This document shows, piece after piece, positions 9,501-18,537 of a DNA stretch of 64,000 nt. The DNA lies in the NCBI GenBank assembly GCA_013821985.1, contig PNJQ01000001.1, positions 108,195-172,194 on the forward strand, given 5' to 3'. The position numbers were made by a program, and so were the translations under genes. This stretch comes from Opitutus sp. Lineage in GTDB: Bacteria > Verrucomicrobiota > Verrucomicrobiia > Opitutales > Opitutaceae. The notes beneath the pieces are model-generated. The model did no database searches. It was not told the origin of the DNA and saw nothing but the letters and a program-made list of their open reading frames with translations. Position 1 is the stretch's first letter. Each line of letters opens with the position of its first letter.

Positions 9501-9961
9501 GCGTCGCTCGAGCCGAGGCGGCGCAACCAAGCGGTCCACCGCCAGGACCGGGTCGCCTGCAACCGGGCGAGCTCGCCGGCGAGGGCGGACGTCCGAGCAC
9601 GTTCCGCTTCAAGTTGCCCGCGCAGCGTCATGGACTCGGCTTCGCACTCGGCCGCATTTTCTAACGTGCGCGCGAGTTGGGCGGATTGTTCCCGAAACTG
9701 GATTAAAGCGGCGTCGAGCTGCTGTTGCACCGCCGCGGCGTGGGCCTGCGTCGCGGCCGTGACCTCCCCGAGGTGCTTCGCCTCTTCCAATTTTTCGTCA
9801 GCGAGTTGTTGGGCGGACTGCAACAGGCGCTCGAGCTCGAGCAAACGCGGAGCCAGCATTTCGCGCGCGTCCTCCAATTCCATGATACGCACCTGAGCAA
9901 GAATCAGCTGCTGGCGCAGGCGGTTCTGCAGCTCGGTGGGCTCCGGGGAGGCGGGCGTCAT
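9497..9961 (-). CDS. Small coiled-coil protein
   Basis: Almost entirely heptad-rich (RLLELERLLQSAQQLADEKLEEAKHLGEV...), ending LQATRSWRWTAWLRRL; tail resembles coiled-coil tails found on glycosyltransferases. Confidence 0.7.
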   Translation of the reverse strand: MTPASPEPTELQNRLRQQLILAQVRIMELEDAREMLAPRLLELERLLQSAQQLADEKLEEAKHLGEVTAATQAHAAAVQQQLDAALIQFREQSAQLARTLENAAECEAESMTLRGQLEAERARTSALAGELARLQATRSWRWTAWLRRLGSSDA

Positions 9962-10025
9962 CGTCGCGGCAACTCAACGCGCGAGCGCCGGTGAAGGGAA
10001 GCCAATTGTCCGCGGGCGCCTGGCG

Positions 10026-10745
10026 TCACAGCCGGTAGCTCGCGCTGGCAGCGTCGTTCGCGAACATCTTCACCGTGTCGAGCGACAGCGCGGTCAGGTC
10101 CATGCCGAGCAGTTTGGCCGCCTTGGCGAGCACGTCGTGAGTGACGGTGACGATGCCGCAGCCGCATTGCTCGGCTTGCACGATATTCAACACCTCGCGC
10201 ACGCTGGCCCAAAGCAGCTCCGCCTTGGGCTGATGGGTGAGCAGCTCGCGGCTGGCACGCATGATTGGCATAGGATCGACGCCGGTGTCGGCGATGCGCC
10301 CGGCGAAGACCGAAACGACTGACGGCACGCGCGGATTCAGCACCGCGGCGACGGCGCGGACCTGTTCCAGCGTGAGGATTGCCGTGATGTTAAGCTGCAC
10401 GCCTTCCGCCGCGAGTTCGCGAATCAGTGCCGTGGACGGTTCCGCGCGCGTGTTCGTGATGGGGATTTTTACATAGACGTTGCGGCCCCAGCTCGCGATT
10501 TGAAGTGCCTGGCGTTTCATCTCGGGGAATTCGTCGGCGAACACCTCGAGCGAGATTGGCTTGGCGGTGACGACCTGCAGGATATCGCGCGCAAAGGCCT
10601 CGTAGTCGGTAATCCCCGCCTTTTTCATCAGCGTGGGATTTGTCGTGAGGCCCTTGATGTAGGGCTTGGCGTAGAGGTCGAGGATGCCGGCCTTGTCGGC
10701 GCCATCGGCATAGATCTGGATCTTGAGGTCGTTAAGTCCGGGCAT
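10026..10745 (-). CDS. Transaldolase-family protein (small transaldolase / fructose-6-phosphate aldolase type)
   Basis: MPGLNDLKIQIYADGADKAGILDLYAKPYIKGLTTNPTLMKKAG...SLEVFADEF...VYVKIPITNTR (Schiff-base Lys motif). Confidence 0.88.
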   Translation of the reverse strand: MPGLNDLKIQIYADGADKAGILDLYAKPYIKGLTTNPTLMKKAGITDYEAFARDILQVVTAKPISLEVFADEFPEMKRQALQIASWGRNVYVKIPITNTRAEPSTALIRELAAEGVQLNITAILTLEQVRAVAAVLNPRVPSVVSVFAGRIADTGVDPMPIMRASRELLTHQPKAELLWASVREVLNIVQAEQCGCGIVTVTHDVLAKAAKLLGMDLTALSLDTVKMFANDAASASYRL

Positions 10746-10753
10746 GGTGGAAT

Positions 10754-11353
10754 TCAGGAATGGGCCAGAATGATCTCGGTCGCGCGAGCAAGATCAGGGG
10801 CGGTGAAATGAGGACGGGCGCGCAGAGATTCGTCGTATCCGAGATCAAGGAAGACGGTCCGGACGCCGGCGCGATGACCGCAATCGATATCGCGCCACCG
10901 ATCGCCGACCATCCACGAACGGCTGAGATCCAGGCCGAGGGCGGTGGCGGCGTCGAGGAGCATGCCGGGCGCGGGTTTGCGGCGCGGGTCCTCCGGATGG
11001 GCGCCGCCCTGGCCGGGTGCGATGCAAACTTCGATCCGTTCGATCTCTGGGATGAGCGCGCGCAGGCGGACGTGCATGGCCTCGACGAGCGCGGCGGGAG
11101 TGGTGCCGCGGCCGACGTCGGGCTGGTTGGTGGCGACGACGAGCGCGAAGCCGGCAGCGTGCAGCCGCTGGCACGCCGCGGCGACGCCGGGCAACAGATG
11201 AAATTCGTCGAGCGTGGCGGGTGGATACGGTTTTCCTGCGCGCACGACGGGGGCGTTCAACGTGCCGTCACGGTCGAGAAAGACGGCCGGGCGAAGAAGG
11301 ATATCGGCCACGTCCGCGCGGGTCAGAGCTTCGTCGCGGCGACCGACTCCCAC
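10754..11353 (-). CDS. gmhB: HAD-family D-glycero-D-manno-heptose-(1,7)-bisphosphate phosphatase-like
   Basis: RPAVFLDRDGTLN...FALVVATNQPDVGRG...CIAPGQGGAHPEDPRRKPAPGML...WMVGDRWRDIDCG; start uncertain. Confidence 0.85.
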   Translation of the reverse strand: MGVGRRDEALTRADVADILLRPAVFLDRDGTLNAPVVRAGKPYPPATLDEFHLLPGVAAACQRLHAAGFALVVATNQPDVGRGTTPAALVEAMHVRLRALIPEIERIEVCIAPGQGGAHPEDPRRKPAPGMLLDAATALGLDLSRSWMVGDRWRDIDCGHRAGVRTVFLDLGYDESLRARPHFTAPDLARATEIILAHS

Positions 11354-11931
11354 TTTGTCTGCGCGATCTTGAGATCCGGGTGCGAGACGAAAAGGTGCCA
11401 GACGACGGCTTGGAACGCCTCGGAGTGCGGCGTGATGGTGGCGGCGTTGACCACCGGGACGATGACGCAGGCGTGGGCGACCTTGGCGGTGTAGCCGCCG
11501 TCCTTGCCGAGGATGCCGACAATGCGCGCGCCGGTGTGCTGTGCGAATTGCAGAGCGGTGACGAGGTTCGGCGAGACGTTTTGCTCAAGATTGCCGCCGC
11601 CGACGGAGAAGACCAGCACGCAGTCCTTCGCGTTCAGGCGCGAGGTGCGCAACCACTCCACGAATACCGTGGCCCAGCCTTCATCGTTCGTGCGCGCGGT
11701 GAGTTCGGAGACGTTGTCGGTGGGCGCGTAGGTCTCGAGCCCGGCGATCTTGCGGAAATCGTTCACGGCGTGCGACGCGTTGGCCGCGCTGCCGCCGACT
11801 CCAAGGATGAAGAGGCGTCCGCCCCGGTCGCGCGTGGCGCGGAGTTCGGCGACGCAAGCCTCGCAGTCGGTCGGATTGAGGCGCGCAACGATCTCGGCCG
11901 TTTCGCGCAGGTGCTGGGCAGCGTAGGACAT
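11323..11931 (-). CDS. gmhA: SIS-domain sedoheptulose-7-phosphate isomerase-like protein
   Basis: MSYAAQHLRETAEIV...ILGVGGSAANASHAVNDFRK...SVGGGNLEQNVSPNLVTAL; the track ORF extends upstream to 12159, start at ATG 11931 preferred. Confidence 0.82.
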   Translation of the reverse strand: MSYAAQHLRETAEIVARLNPTDCEACVAELRATRDRGGRLFILGVGGSAANASHAVNDFRKIAGLETYAPTDNVSELTARTNDEGWATVFVEWLRTSRLNAKDCVLVFSVGGGNLEQNVSPNLVTALQFAQHTGARIVGILGKDGGYTAKVAHACVIVPVVNAATITPHSEAFQAVVWHLFVSHPDLKIAQTKWESVAATKL

Positions 11932-11980
11932 GGGTAAGACCAATCGGGAATTCGTTCGCCGGAGAAAAGCGGAAAAAGCC

Positions 11981-12709
11981 TCAACTCGCACCGGCCCCCG
12001 GCGCGCGGCGGAGATGACGATCCAATTCAGCCAGACCGGCGACCGAACCAATCTCGTAGAAACGCTCGCGGATTTCGTGTCCCGAGAGCTGGCCACGCCG
12101 ACTGAGCTCCGCTTGCACGGTGGCGAGATCCACGGACGTCTCGCGCGGATATCCCGCAAACGCTGCGGCGCGCATCACACTCAAACCGTAGTCGATGTGG
12201 TGCATGCGGGGTTGTTTCTCGGACTTCGAGTAGAGACGTATCTGGCCGTCTTCGAACCACACGTTACTTGCGTCGAAGGCTCCGCGGTTTTCGTAAACCG
12301 TCATCAGAGCCGGCTGCCCCGCGGCAATAAACGCCTGCCCGACGGCCGCATAGTCGATCGGCAGGTAGGAATCGCCATACAGCACGTAGAAGGCGTCGCC
12401 CAGTTTCGGCAGCGCGCGGATCAGGGCTCCGCCTGTGCCGAGGGGTTTTTCGCCGTCGAAAGAGTATTCGATTTCCACGCCCCAGCCGGCCCCGTCTCCA
12501 TAGCGCGCGACGATTTGTTCGCCGAGGTGACCGACGCAGAGCACGAGGCGCCTAAGGCCGGCGCTTCGAAGGAGGCGGAGTTGGTGATTGAAAAACGGCT
12601 CGCCCGCGACCTCCACGAGCAGTTTCGGTATTGTCCGGGTGATTGCGCCCAAGCGGGTGGCCTTGCCGCCGGCAAGCAGCGCGACAGGCAGCGGAGCGGT
12701 AGGTTTCAC
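11981..12709 (-). CDS. hddC: Nucleotidyltransferase, D-glycero-alpha-D-manno-heptose-1-phosphate guanylyltransferase-like
   Basis: VALLAGGKATRLGAITRTIPKLLVEVAGEPFFNHQLRLLRSAG...EKPLGTGGALIRAL...YGDSYLPIDY. Confidence 0.82.
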   Translation of the reverse strand: MKPTAPLPVALLAGGKATRLGAITRTIPKLLVEVAGEPFFNHQLRLLRSAGLRRLVLCVGHLGEQIVARYGDGAGWGVEIEYSFDGEKPLGTGGALIRALPKLGDAFYVLYGDSYLPIDYAAVGQAFIAAGQPALMTVYENRGAFDASNVWFEDGQIRLYSKSEKQPRMHHIDYGLSVMRAAAFAGYPRETSVDLATVQAELSRRGQLSGHEIRERFYEIGSVAGLAELDRHLRRAPGAGAS

Positions 12710-12746
12710 GGGTGGTGGGCGCGCTGCGCAGGACGTGCGGCGCCGG

Positions 12747-13730
12747 TTAATTCTGGGCGACGACTTTGGTGCCTTCGAAATCGAACCGGAACCGCACTTC
12801 GGGCAGACCCTTTTCCCGCATGGCGTGACGCAGTCGCGTCTTCTCCGGCGCGTAGAACATCAGAAAACCGCCGCCGCCGGCTCCGATGAGTTTTCCTCCG
12901 AGCGCTCCGTTGGCCATAGCATGATTATACCATTCGTTGATGCGGTCGTTGGTCATGCCGGAACTGCGCGCCTTTTTGCGCTGCCAGTGGACATCCATCA
13001 GGCGGGCGAATTCTTCCAAATTGCCGTTTTCAAGCGATTCGAGCGAGCGGTAGCCGAGTTCCTTCGTGAAGTGGAGATTGTCGAGCATCACCGGGTTGTT
13101 CTCCTTCGATTTGTCGTTCTGGTCCTTCAAAATTGCCGAAGCCGAGCGCGAATAACCGGTGAAGAAAAGCAGGAGATTATCCTCCAGATTGAACAGCGAT
13201 TCCTCGGAAATTTTGCACGGCCGGTATTCGACCCTTCCGTCACGATGGAACGTGAATGCCGTGATACCACCGACGGCCGCGATGTATTGGTCCTGCTTGC
13301 CCACCGGTTCGCCGAGTTTGTCGATCTCGATGTGACAGGCCTCCTCGGCCAATTCGGCGGGCGAGATGAGATTTTTTTTCGCCGTATGCAGGACCTTCAG
13401 CAGCGCCGTGGTGAAGCTGCCCGATGAACCGAGACCGGTGCCGCCGGGAATGTCCGCCATGGACGTCAACTCGAGGCTGCGCCCATCCAGACCGAGCAGC
13501 GCGAACGCTTCGCGCACGATCGGGTGCTCGAGCTGACTGGCGTGCGCGACGCGCTCGAGTTTCGAATATTTGACGATCAGGTCCGGCACGAATGTCCGGT
13601 GCAGTGTCAGGTAAACATATTTGTCGAGCGCACCGGCGACGAGAAAACCGCCGTGCTCCCGATAATACGACGGGAGGTCGGTGCCGCCACCACCAAGGGA
13701 AATGCGCAAGGGCGAACGCGTGATGATCAT
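12747..13730 (-). CDS. hddA: GHMP kinase, D-glycero-alpha-D-manno-heptose-7-phosphate kinase-like
   Basis: MIITRSPLRISLGGGGTDLPSYYREHGGFLVAGALDKYVYLT...DIPGGTGLGSSGSFTTALL...KLIGAGGGGFLMFY. Confidence 0.9.
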   Translation of the reverse strand: MIITRSPLRISLGGGGTDLPSYYREHGGFLVAGALDKYVYLTLHRTFVPDLIVKYSKLERVAHASQLEHPIVREAFALLGLDGRSLELTSMADIPGGTGLGSSGSFTTALLKVLHTAKKNLISPAELAEEACHIEIDKLGEPVGKQDQYIAAVGGITAFTFHRDGRVEYRPCKISEESLFNLEDNLLLFFTGYSRSASAILKDQNDKSKENNPVMLDNLHFTKELGYRSLESLENGNLEEFARLMDVHWQRKKARSSGMTNDRINEWYNHAMANGALGGKLIGAGGGGFLMFYAPEKTRLRHAMREKGLPEVRFRFDFEGTKVVAQN

Positions 13731-14764
13731 GGGGCGAGTTGGTGGAGGGAGGCCGTGTTCACCGGATAGCCGCTCTGCCGGTAGATCGATTCCACGATCT
13801 CGAGCGTGCGGGTGGCTTCGGTCAAGCCAGGGGTGGGCGCGCGGTCGAGACGGAGGTCGTCCTCGAAGGCCGCGAGCTCGCGCCGCCACGAGTCGTCGGT
13901 GGCGGGGTATTCCCAAACCTTCGTCTCGGGCGGCCCCATTTGCGGCAGCATCTTGTAGAAGGTGCATCGCTCCAATCCATAGCTGCCGCCCAGACCATCG
14001 ATCGCGATCTTCGCGTCGCGGCCATAAATCTCGAGGGAGAAGAGATTTTTCCACTCGGTGCAACTGACGTGCAGCCACGCGGTCTGTCCCTGCCCGGTGC
14101 GCAACGAGAGGAACGCGTTGTCGTCAACCGGCATGTCCCAATAGGACGTAGTGGCGTGACCCTCCACGCGCGCGAATTCGCCGAGAAACCATCCGGCGAG
14201 ATCGATCAGGTGGACGCCTTGATCGATGAGTTCGCCCCCACCCGAGAGTCGGGGATCGGCGCGCCATTCACGATCATAGCCCTTGCGCCCGCCGTGGCCA
14301 TAACGTCCGCGCAGAAACATCAGCGGGCCGAGCGCGCCTTGCGCGACCAGTTCGCGGGCCTGCTGCAACGCCGGATGGAAGCGGTGATTGTAGCCGATGC
14401 GAACCTTGGCGCCCGTGCGGGCCGCGGCGGCGGCGATTGTGCGAAGTTGTCCGGCATTCAGCGCGCCGGGCTTTTCCACCAACACATGTTTACCGGCTTC
14501 CACCGCGGCGAGCGTCAGCGGAGCGAGAGCGCCGTTGATCGTTGCAACGATGCACGCATCGACGGTTGGATCGGCGAGCGCAGGGGACCAGTCCGCGATG
14601 CAAAGGCAATCTGGCGCGCTGGCTGCGAGCGTCTGGGCGCGCGCGACATCGACATCGCAGGCGTAGCGCAGCTGTCCGGGTCGCAGGGCGGCCGCGCGCT
14701 TTTTGCCGATGACACCGCAACCGGCGATCGCGTAGCGCAAGGGTGCAGGGGGCGCGTCTGGCAT
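13727..14764 (-). CDS. Gfo/Idh/MocA-family oxidoreductase
   Basis: RYAIAGCGVIGKKRAAAL...GKHVLVEKPGALNAGQLR...GYNHRFHPALQQ. Confidence 0.9.
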   Translation of the reverse strand: MPDAPPAPLRYAIAGCGVIGKKRAAALRPGQLRYACDVDVARAQTLAASAPDCLCIADWSPALADPTVDACIVATINGALAPLTLAAVEAGKHVLVEKPGALNAGQLRTIAAAAARTGAKVRIGYNHRFHPALQQARELVAQGALGPLMFLRGRYGHGGRKGYDREWRADPRLSGGGELIDQGVHLIDLAGWFLGEFARVEGHATTSYWDMPVDDNAFLSLRTGQGQTAWLHVSCTEWKNLFSLEIYGRDAKIAIDGLGGSYGLERCTFYKMLPQMGPPETKVWEYPATDDSWRRELAAFEDDLRLDRAPTPGLTEATRTLEIVESIYRQSGYPVNTASLHQLAP

Positions 14765-14767
14765 GGG

Positions 14768-15628
14768 CTAAACGGAGAACTTGCGACCGCGGTCTTCCGG
14801 GACGATCCGGCGCAACGTGTAAACGTCGCCCGCGAGTTCGGCGCGCAGCTGCGCGAAATTCCGCCAGGGATCCCACTGGGCGCTGATCAATTTGCCCGTG
14901 ATGCCCTCGCCCTCCGAGCTGGCGAGGTGGACGCAGAGTGCCGCCCCGAGCCTCGGATCCACGGCGCCTTCCTCCGACCATTTTTTATTTTTCGCGAAAA
15001 ATTCTGCGCCCGCTCGCTGGGGACCGGCCGCCAGAACCTGTTGCGTCATGCGGGTGCGCAGCGCGCCAGGCGCAACAGCGTTCACCCAGATGCAATCCTC
15101 GCGGTATTCCTCGGCGAGCGTCTCGGTCAGGCGGACAAGGGCCGCCTTCGTGGCCGCATAAGTTGCGAGTCGAGGCATGGGGTTGGTTGCCCCGCCACCG
15201 GAAATGTTGATGATGCGCCCCGAGCGGCGCGGCTTCATGCCTCGCAAGGCGTGTTGGCACACGAGCAATACGCCCGTGACGTTAATTTGCCACGCGCGCG
15301 TCCACTCCGCCAAATCCACCGTCTCGGTCGGGCCAATCGGCCCATAAACCCCGGCGTTGTTCACGACGGTATGCAACGGCCCGACCTCTGCGGTCCGCGC
15401 GAACAGCGCGGCGACACTCGTCGGCTCGGCGACATCGGCGGTGACACCGACGAGTTTCTGGTCGGGGTTTAATCGCGGTTGCAGTTCGGCTCGGGTGCGC
15501 TCGACGTCCTCGCTCGTGCGCGCACAAAAGACGACGTGCGCGCCTTCGGCGAGAAAGGCTTCGACGATATGACGGCCGAGGCCTTGGCTGCCGCCGGTGA
15601 CGAGTGTGGTGAGGCCGGGAAGTTTCAT
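14768..15628 (-). CDS. Short-chain dehydrogenase/reductase
   Basis: MKLPGLTTLVTGGSQGLGRHIVEAFLAEGAHVVFCAR...VNNAGVYGP...YAATKAAL. Confidence 0.9.
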   Translation of the reverse strand: MKLPGLTTLVTGGSQGLGRHIVEAFLAEGAHVVFCARTSEDVERTRAELQPRLNPDQKLVGVTADVAEPTSVAALFARTAEVGPLHTVVNNAGVYGPIGPTETVDLAEWTRAWQINVTGVLLVCQHALRGMKPRRSGRIINISGGGATNPMPRLATYAATKAALVRLTETLAEEYREDCIWVNAVAPGALRTRMTQQVLAAGPQRAGAEFFAKNKKWSEEGAVDPRLGAALCVHLASSEGEGITGKLISAQWDPWRNFAQLRAELAGDVYTLRRIVPEDRGRKFSV

Positions 15629-16887
15629 GGACGACCGACGGTGAGGTAGAGAAGGCCCGGGTGGCCAGCCACGACTTTTTCGACGTGGCGATTCGCGTCG
15701 ATGACGACCGGCCGGCTCATGGCGGCAAGGAGGACAGGCCAGTCATAGTTGCGAAACTCCGGCCACTCCGTGCAAATGACGACAGCGTGTGCGCCGTGCA
15801 CCGCGTCGGCGGGATTTCCGAAGAGCGCAAGATCGTGATGGTCGCCATCGGTCGCGCGAATTAGCGGATCGAAGGCGCGGACGGTCACGCCGCCCGCTGC
15901 GAGCGTGCGACAAAGTTCTACCGCTGAACTGCGCCGCAATGTGCTCGTGCCCGGCGTGTAGGCGAGACCGAGCACGGCGACCGTCGGATGAGCGATGCCG
16001 GCCAGCACGGGGGCGAGTTTGCGGGCGACCCAGCCCCGGTGACGGTCGTTGCTCTCCTTGATCGCGGGAATCAGTGCCAGGGGCACCTTCTGTTGTGCAC
16101 CTAGGCCGGTGAGGGTGACCACGTCGCGCGCCAGCGTGCCGCCGGCGAACGGCCCGCCGGGATTAAGGTAGGCGCGGGCGCCGATGCGGGGCTCGCTCTT
16201 CAACCCATCCGCGACTTCACGGGCGTCGGCACCGACAGTTTCGGACAGTGCGGCAATCTCGTTCACGAACGCAATGGACAGCGCGAGGAAGGAATTCAGG
16301 GCGTGCTTCACCATCTCGGCGGATTCCGGTCGCATCCAAAAGAGGGGCGCGCCGAGCGGGGCAAACAGCTGTTCGAGCACGCCGCGAGCGATGACAGGGG
16401 CGCCCACGATGATCCGGGCCGGATGCTCGAATGCGTCGATGGCCTTGCCGAGCCGCAGGTTCTCGGGTGAACACGCGATCGGGTGGTGCGGAAATCGTGC
16501 GGCCAGGCGCGCGCACGATCCGACCGGGAGTTGCGACGAAACGAGCACCGGTGTGTTCGGCGCCAGTGCAGGTATTGCGCGCGCAATGCGCTCGAGCACC
16601 CACTCGGACTCAGACTGGTCGTCGGCGTTGACCGGAGTGTCGTAGCACACCCACAATAGGTCGGCGGCGGCGATCGCGGCCGGATCGATGGCGAAGCGCA
16701 GGGCGCCGCGCTTGATGCCTTGCGCGAGGAGTTCGTCGAGACCGGGCTCACGTAACGGCGCGCGCGCCGTTTCCAGTCCCGCGACGGTCGCTGCGTCAAA
16801 ATCGAGGCCGATCACATCGTGATGGCGAGCGGTGCACGCCGCGGTGACAGATCCGAGATGCCAGAGGCCGAGCACGGCGACTTTCAT
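15625..16887 (-). CDS. UDP-glucose/GDP-mannose dehydrogenase-family protein lacking the catalytic Cys
   Basis: MKVAVLGLWHLGSVTAACTARHHDVIGLDFD...ACSPENLRLGKAIDAFEHPARIIVG...EMVKHALNSFLALSIAFVNEIA; the usual GFGGxCFPKD appears as GPFAGGTLARD. Confidence 0.85.
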   Translation of the reverse strand: MKVAVLGLWHLGSVTAACTARHHDVIGLDFDAATVAGLETARAPLREPGLDELLAQGIKRGALRFAIDPAAIAAADLLWVCYDTPVNADDQSESEWVLERIARAIPALAPNTPVLVSSQLPVGSCARLAARFPHHPIACSPENLRLGKAIDAFEHPARIIVGAPVIARGVLEQLFAPLGAPLFWMRPESAEMVKHALNSFLALSIAFVNEIAALSETVGADAREVADGLKSEPRIGARAYLNPGGPFAGGTLARDVVTLTGLGAQQKVPLALIPAIKESNDRHRGWVARKLAPVLAGIAHPTVAVLGLAYTPGTSTLRRSSAVELCRTLAAGGVTVRAFDPLIRATDGDHHDLALFGNPADAVHGAHAVVICTEWPEFRNYDWPVLLAAMSRPVVIDANRHVEKVVAGHPGLLYLTVGRP

Positions 16888-16893
16888 GGGGAA

Positions 16894-18537
16894 TCAGGGA
16901 GCGTTACGCTGGTAGAGCGAGAGCTGGCGGCCAAACACGCGAAATGTTTCCACGCGCTCCAAGTTGGCTTCGCACCACGCCTTGAGCTGCGGGTAGAGGC
17001 GGCGCATTTGTTTGTCGTAAGGCCAGTGGCCAGGGCCGTCCATCTGGTCGGTGAGGACGACAAAATGGCAGAGCTTCAGACGATAGAGCATAACTTCGTC
17101 GGTGTCTTCGAGAATGCTGTTCGGCAATTGGATCACGAACGGCACCCATATTTTTTTTCGTTCGTAGCAGATGACCTGCAGGATCTGGGCGTCGAAATAG
17201 TCGACCACCTGGTCGATGGCGATGTAGGGATTCTTTATCTGGTTCCGTCGGGCGGACTCGAAGATCCGGTCGGCCACCTCGTTGATTTTCCGAACACTCG
17301 CGAGGTCGGCTTGGACGGGGTGGATCTGCCGGTTCACGTAAAACCATCCCCCGATCCCGAGGGCGAGCATCGCCGGCGCCAGCGCAAGACGGCGTCGGAG
17401 CGGAGCCGCGTTTTCGAAGGCGATGCGGTCCCACGCGCACGCCCACAACGCCGGCACGAGCAGGACGATGCCGCCGACGAGAACGCCGAGCACGTATTCC
17501 GATTTCTGCCGGTGCAGGGTCAGCACGGCGGCGGGCAGCAGCGAAAAAATCAACGCGCTGAACATCCAAGCGCGCCGGGAGTGGGCGGACTCCCGCCGCG
17601 GTCCCCACACCCAGAGGACCGCCACCATCGCCGTGAGCACGGCCACGGCCCAACCGAACTGCGCCCCGAGGTGCATGCGTCCAAGATTGGCGAAGATGAA
17701 CTGCACCGAATTCCAAAGATCGAGTCCGCGGAACCGCGCCGTGCTCTCCGCACCACTGACGTGGCCTACCCAGTAATAATTGTAGATCGCCTCGCGACTG
17801 TGCCAAAAGGCCGGCAACGCCACCGCCGTCGCGATCGCACCGGCCAAGACCAGATGGCCGAGGCGGCGCCAGCGCTCACGGCCGGTGGCGGCCCAGATCG
17901 CGAACGTCACAAAGATCGCTGCAAAATACGCCCCGGTGAGGAACCGTTCGAGCAGCGTTATGGCGACTGCAACTCCGAACGCCACCGACCAGCCGCGGTG
18001 GCGAAATCCGTCGCTCAGGGCGGCGCAGCAGGCGGCGACGCCCATCAGGCACATGGCCGCGTGGTCGAGGCGGAAATCCACGGCGGAGCCCGCTTCGCCC
18101 GACCAGGGCCACGCCACACACAACACGAGGCCGAACGCCATCCAGCCGAGCACCCGCGAACCAGTGAGTCGATGAACCGTGAAGAGCAGCGCGGCTTGCC
18201 AGACGAGAAACACGAGCATGTTCAGACTCAAGGCGGCGCTGCGCGACGGCGAGCCGGTCACGGTGAACACGACCAGCGCCGCCACATCGTGCAGCGTGCC
18301 CTGCAGCGCGGTCTTGGTCAGCGCGGTCTTTGCGCTGGAGAAGAAGCCCTCGCTCTGTGCGCGCTCGTAAGCGGTGTAGGCTTCGGAGAGGTATTGGATC
18401 TGATCGTTCCAACGCGGATAGACCGAGGCGTGGTGCCGAGATGTCATCCGGTCGAAGAGCAGGAACTCAGCGACCATCAACGTGACGGCGAGAACCCACA
18501 TCCAGCGGGTGGCGGAAGCTGGCACGCTCGCGCTCAT
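16894..18537 (-). CDS. Multi-TM membrane protein, probable GT-C-like glycosyltransferase
   Basis: About 10 hydrophobic segments; N-terminal MSASVPASATRWMWVLAVTLMVAEFLLFDRM; soluble C-terminus. Confidence 0.65.
   Translation of the reverse strand: MSASVPASATRWMWVLAVTLMVAEFLLFDRMTSRHHASVYPRWNDQIQYLSEAYTAYERAQSEGFFSSAKTALTKTALQGTLHDVAALVVFTVTGSPSRSAALSLNMLVFLVWQAALLFTVHRLTGSRVLGWMAFGLVLCVAWPWSGEAGSAVDFRLDHAAMCLMGVAACCAALSDGFRHRGWSVAFGVAVAITLLERFLTGAYFAAIFVTFAIWAATGRERWRRLGHLVLAGAIATAVALPAFWHSREAIYNYYWVGHVSGAESTARFRGLDLWNSVQFIFANLGRMHLGAQFGWAVAVLTAMVAVLWVWGPRRESAHSRRAWMFSALIFSLLPAAVLTLHRQKSEYVLGVLVGGIVLLVPALWACAWDRIAFENAAPLRRRLALAPAMLALGIGGWFYVNRQIHPVQADLASVRKINEVADRIFESARRNQIKNPYIAIDQVVDYFDAQILQVICYERKKIWVPFVIQLPNSILEDTDEVMLYRLKLCHFVVLTDQMDGPGHWPYDKQMRRLYPQLKAWCEANLERVETFRVFGRQLSLYQRNAP

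Noticed and set aside
13739-15472. 577-aa plus-strand ORF
   Set aside because: Shadow of the Gfo/Idh and SDR genes on the opposite strand.
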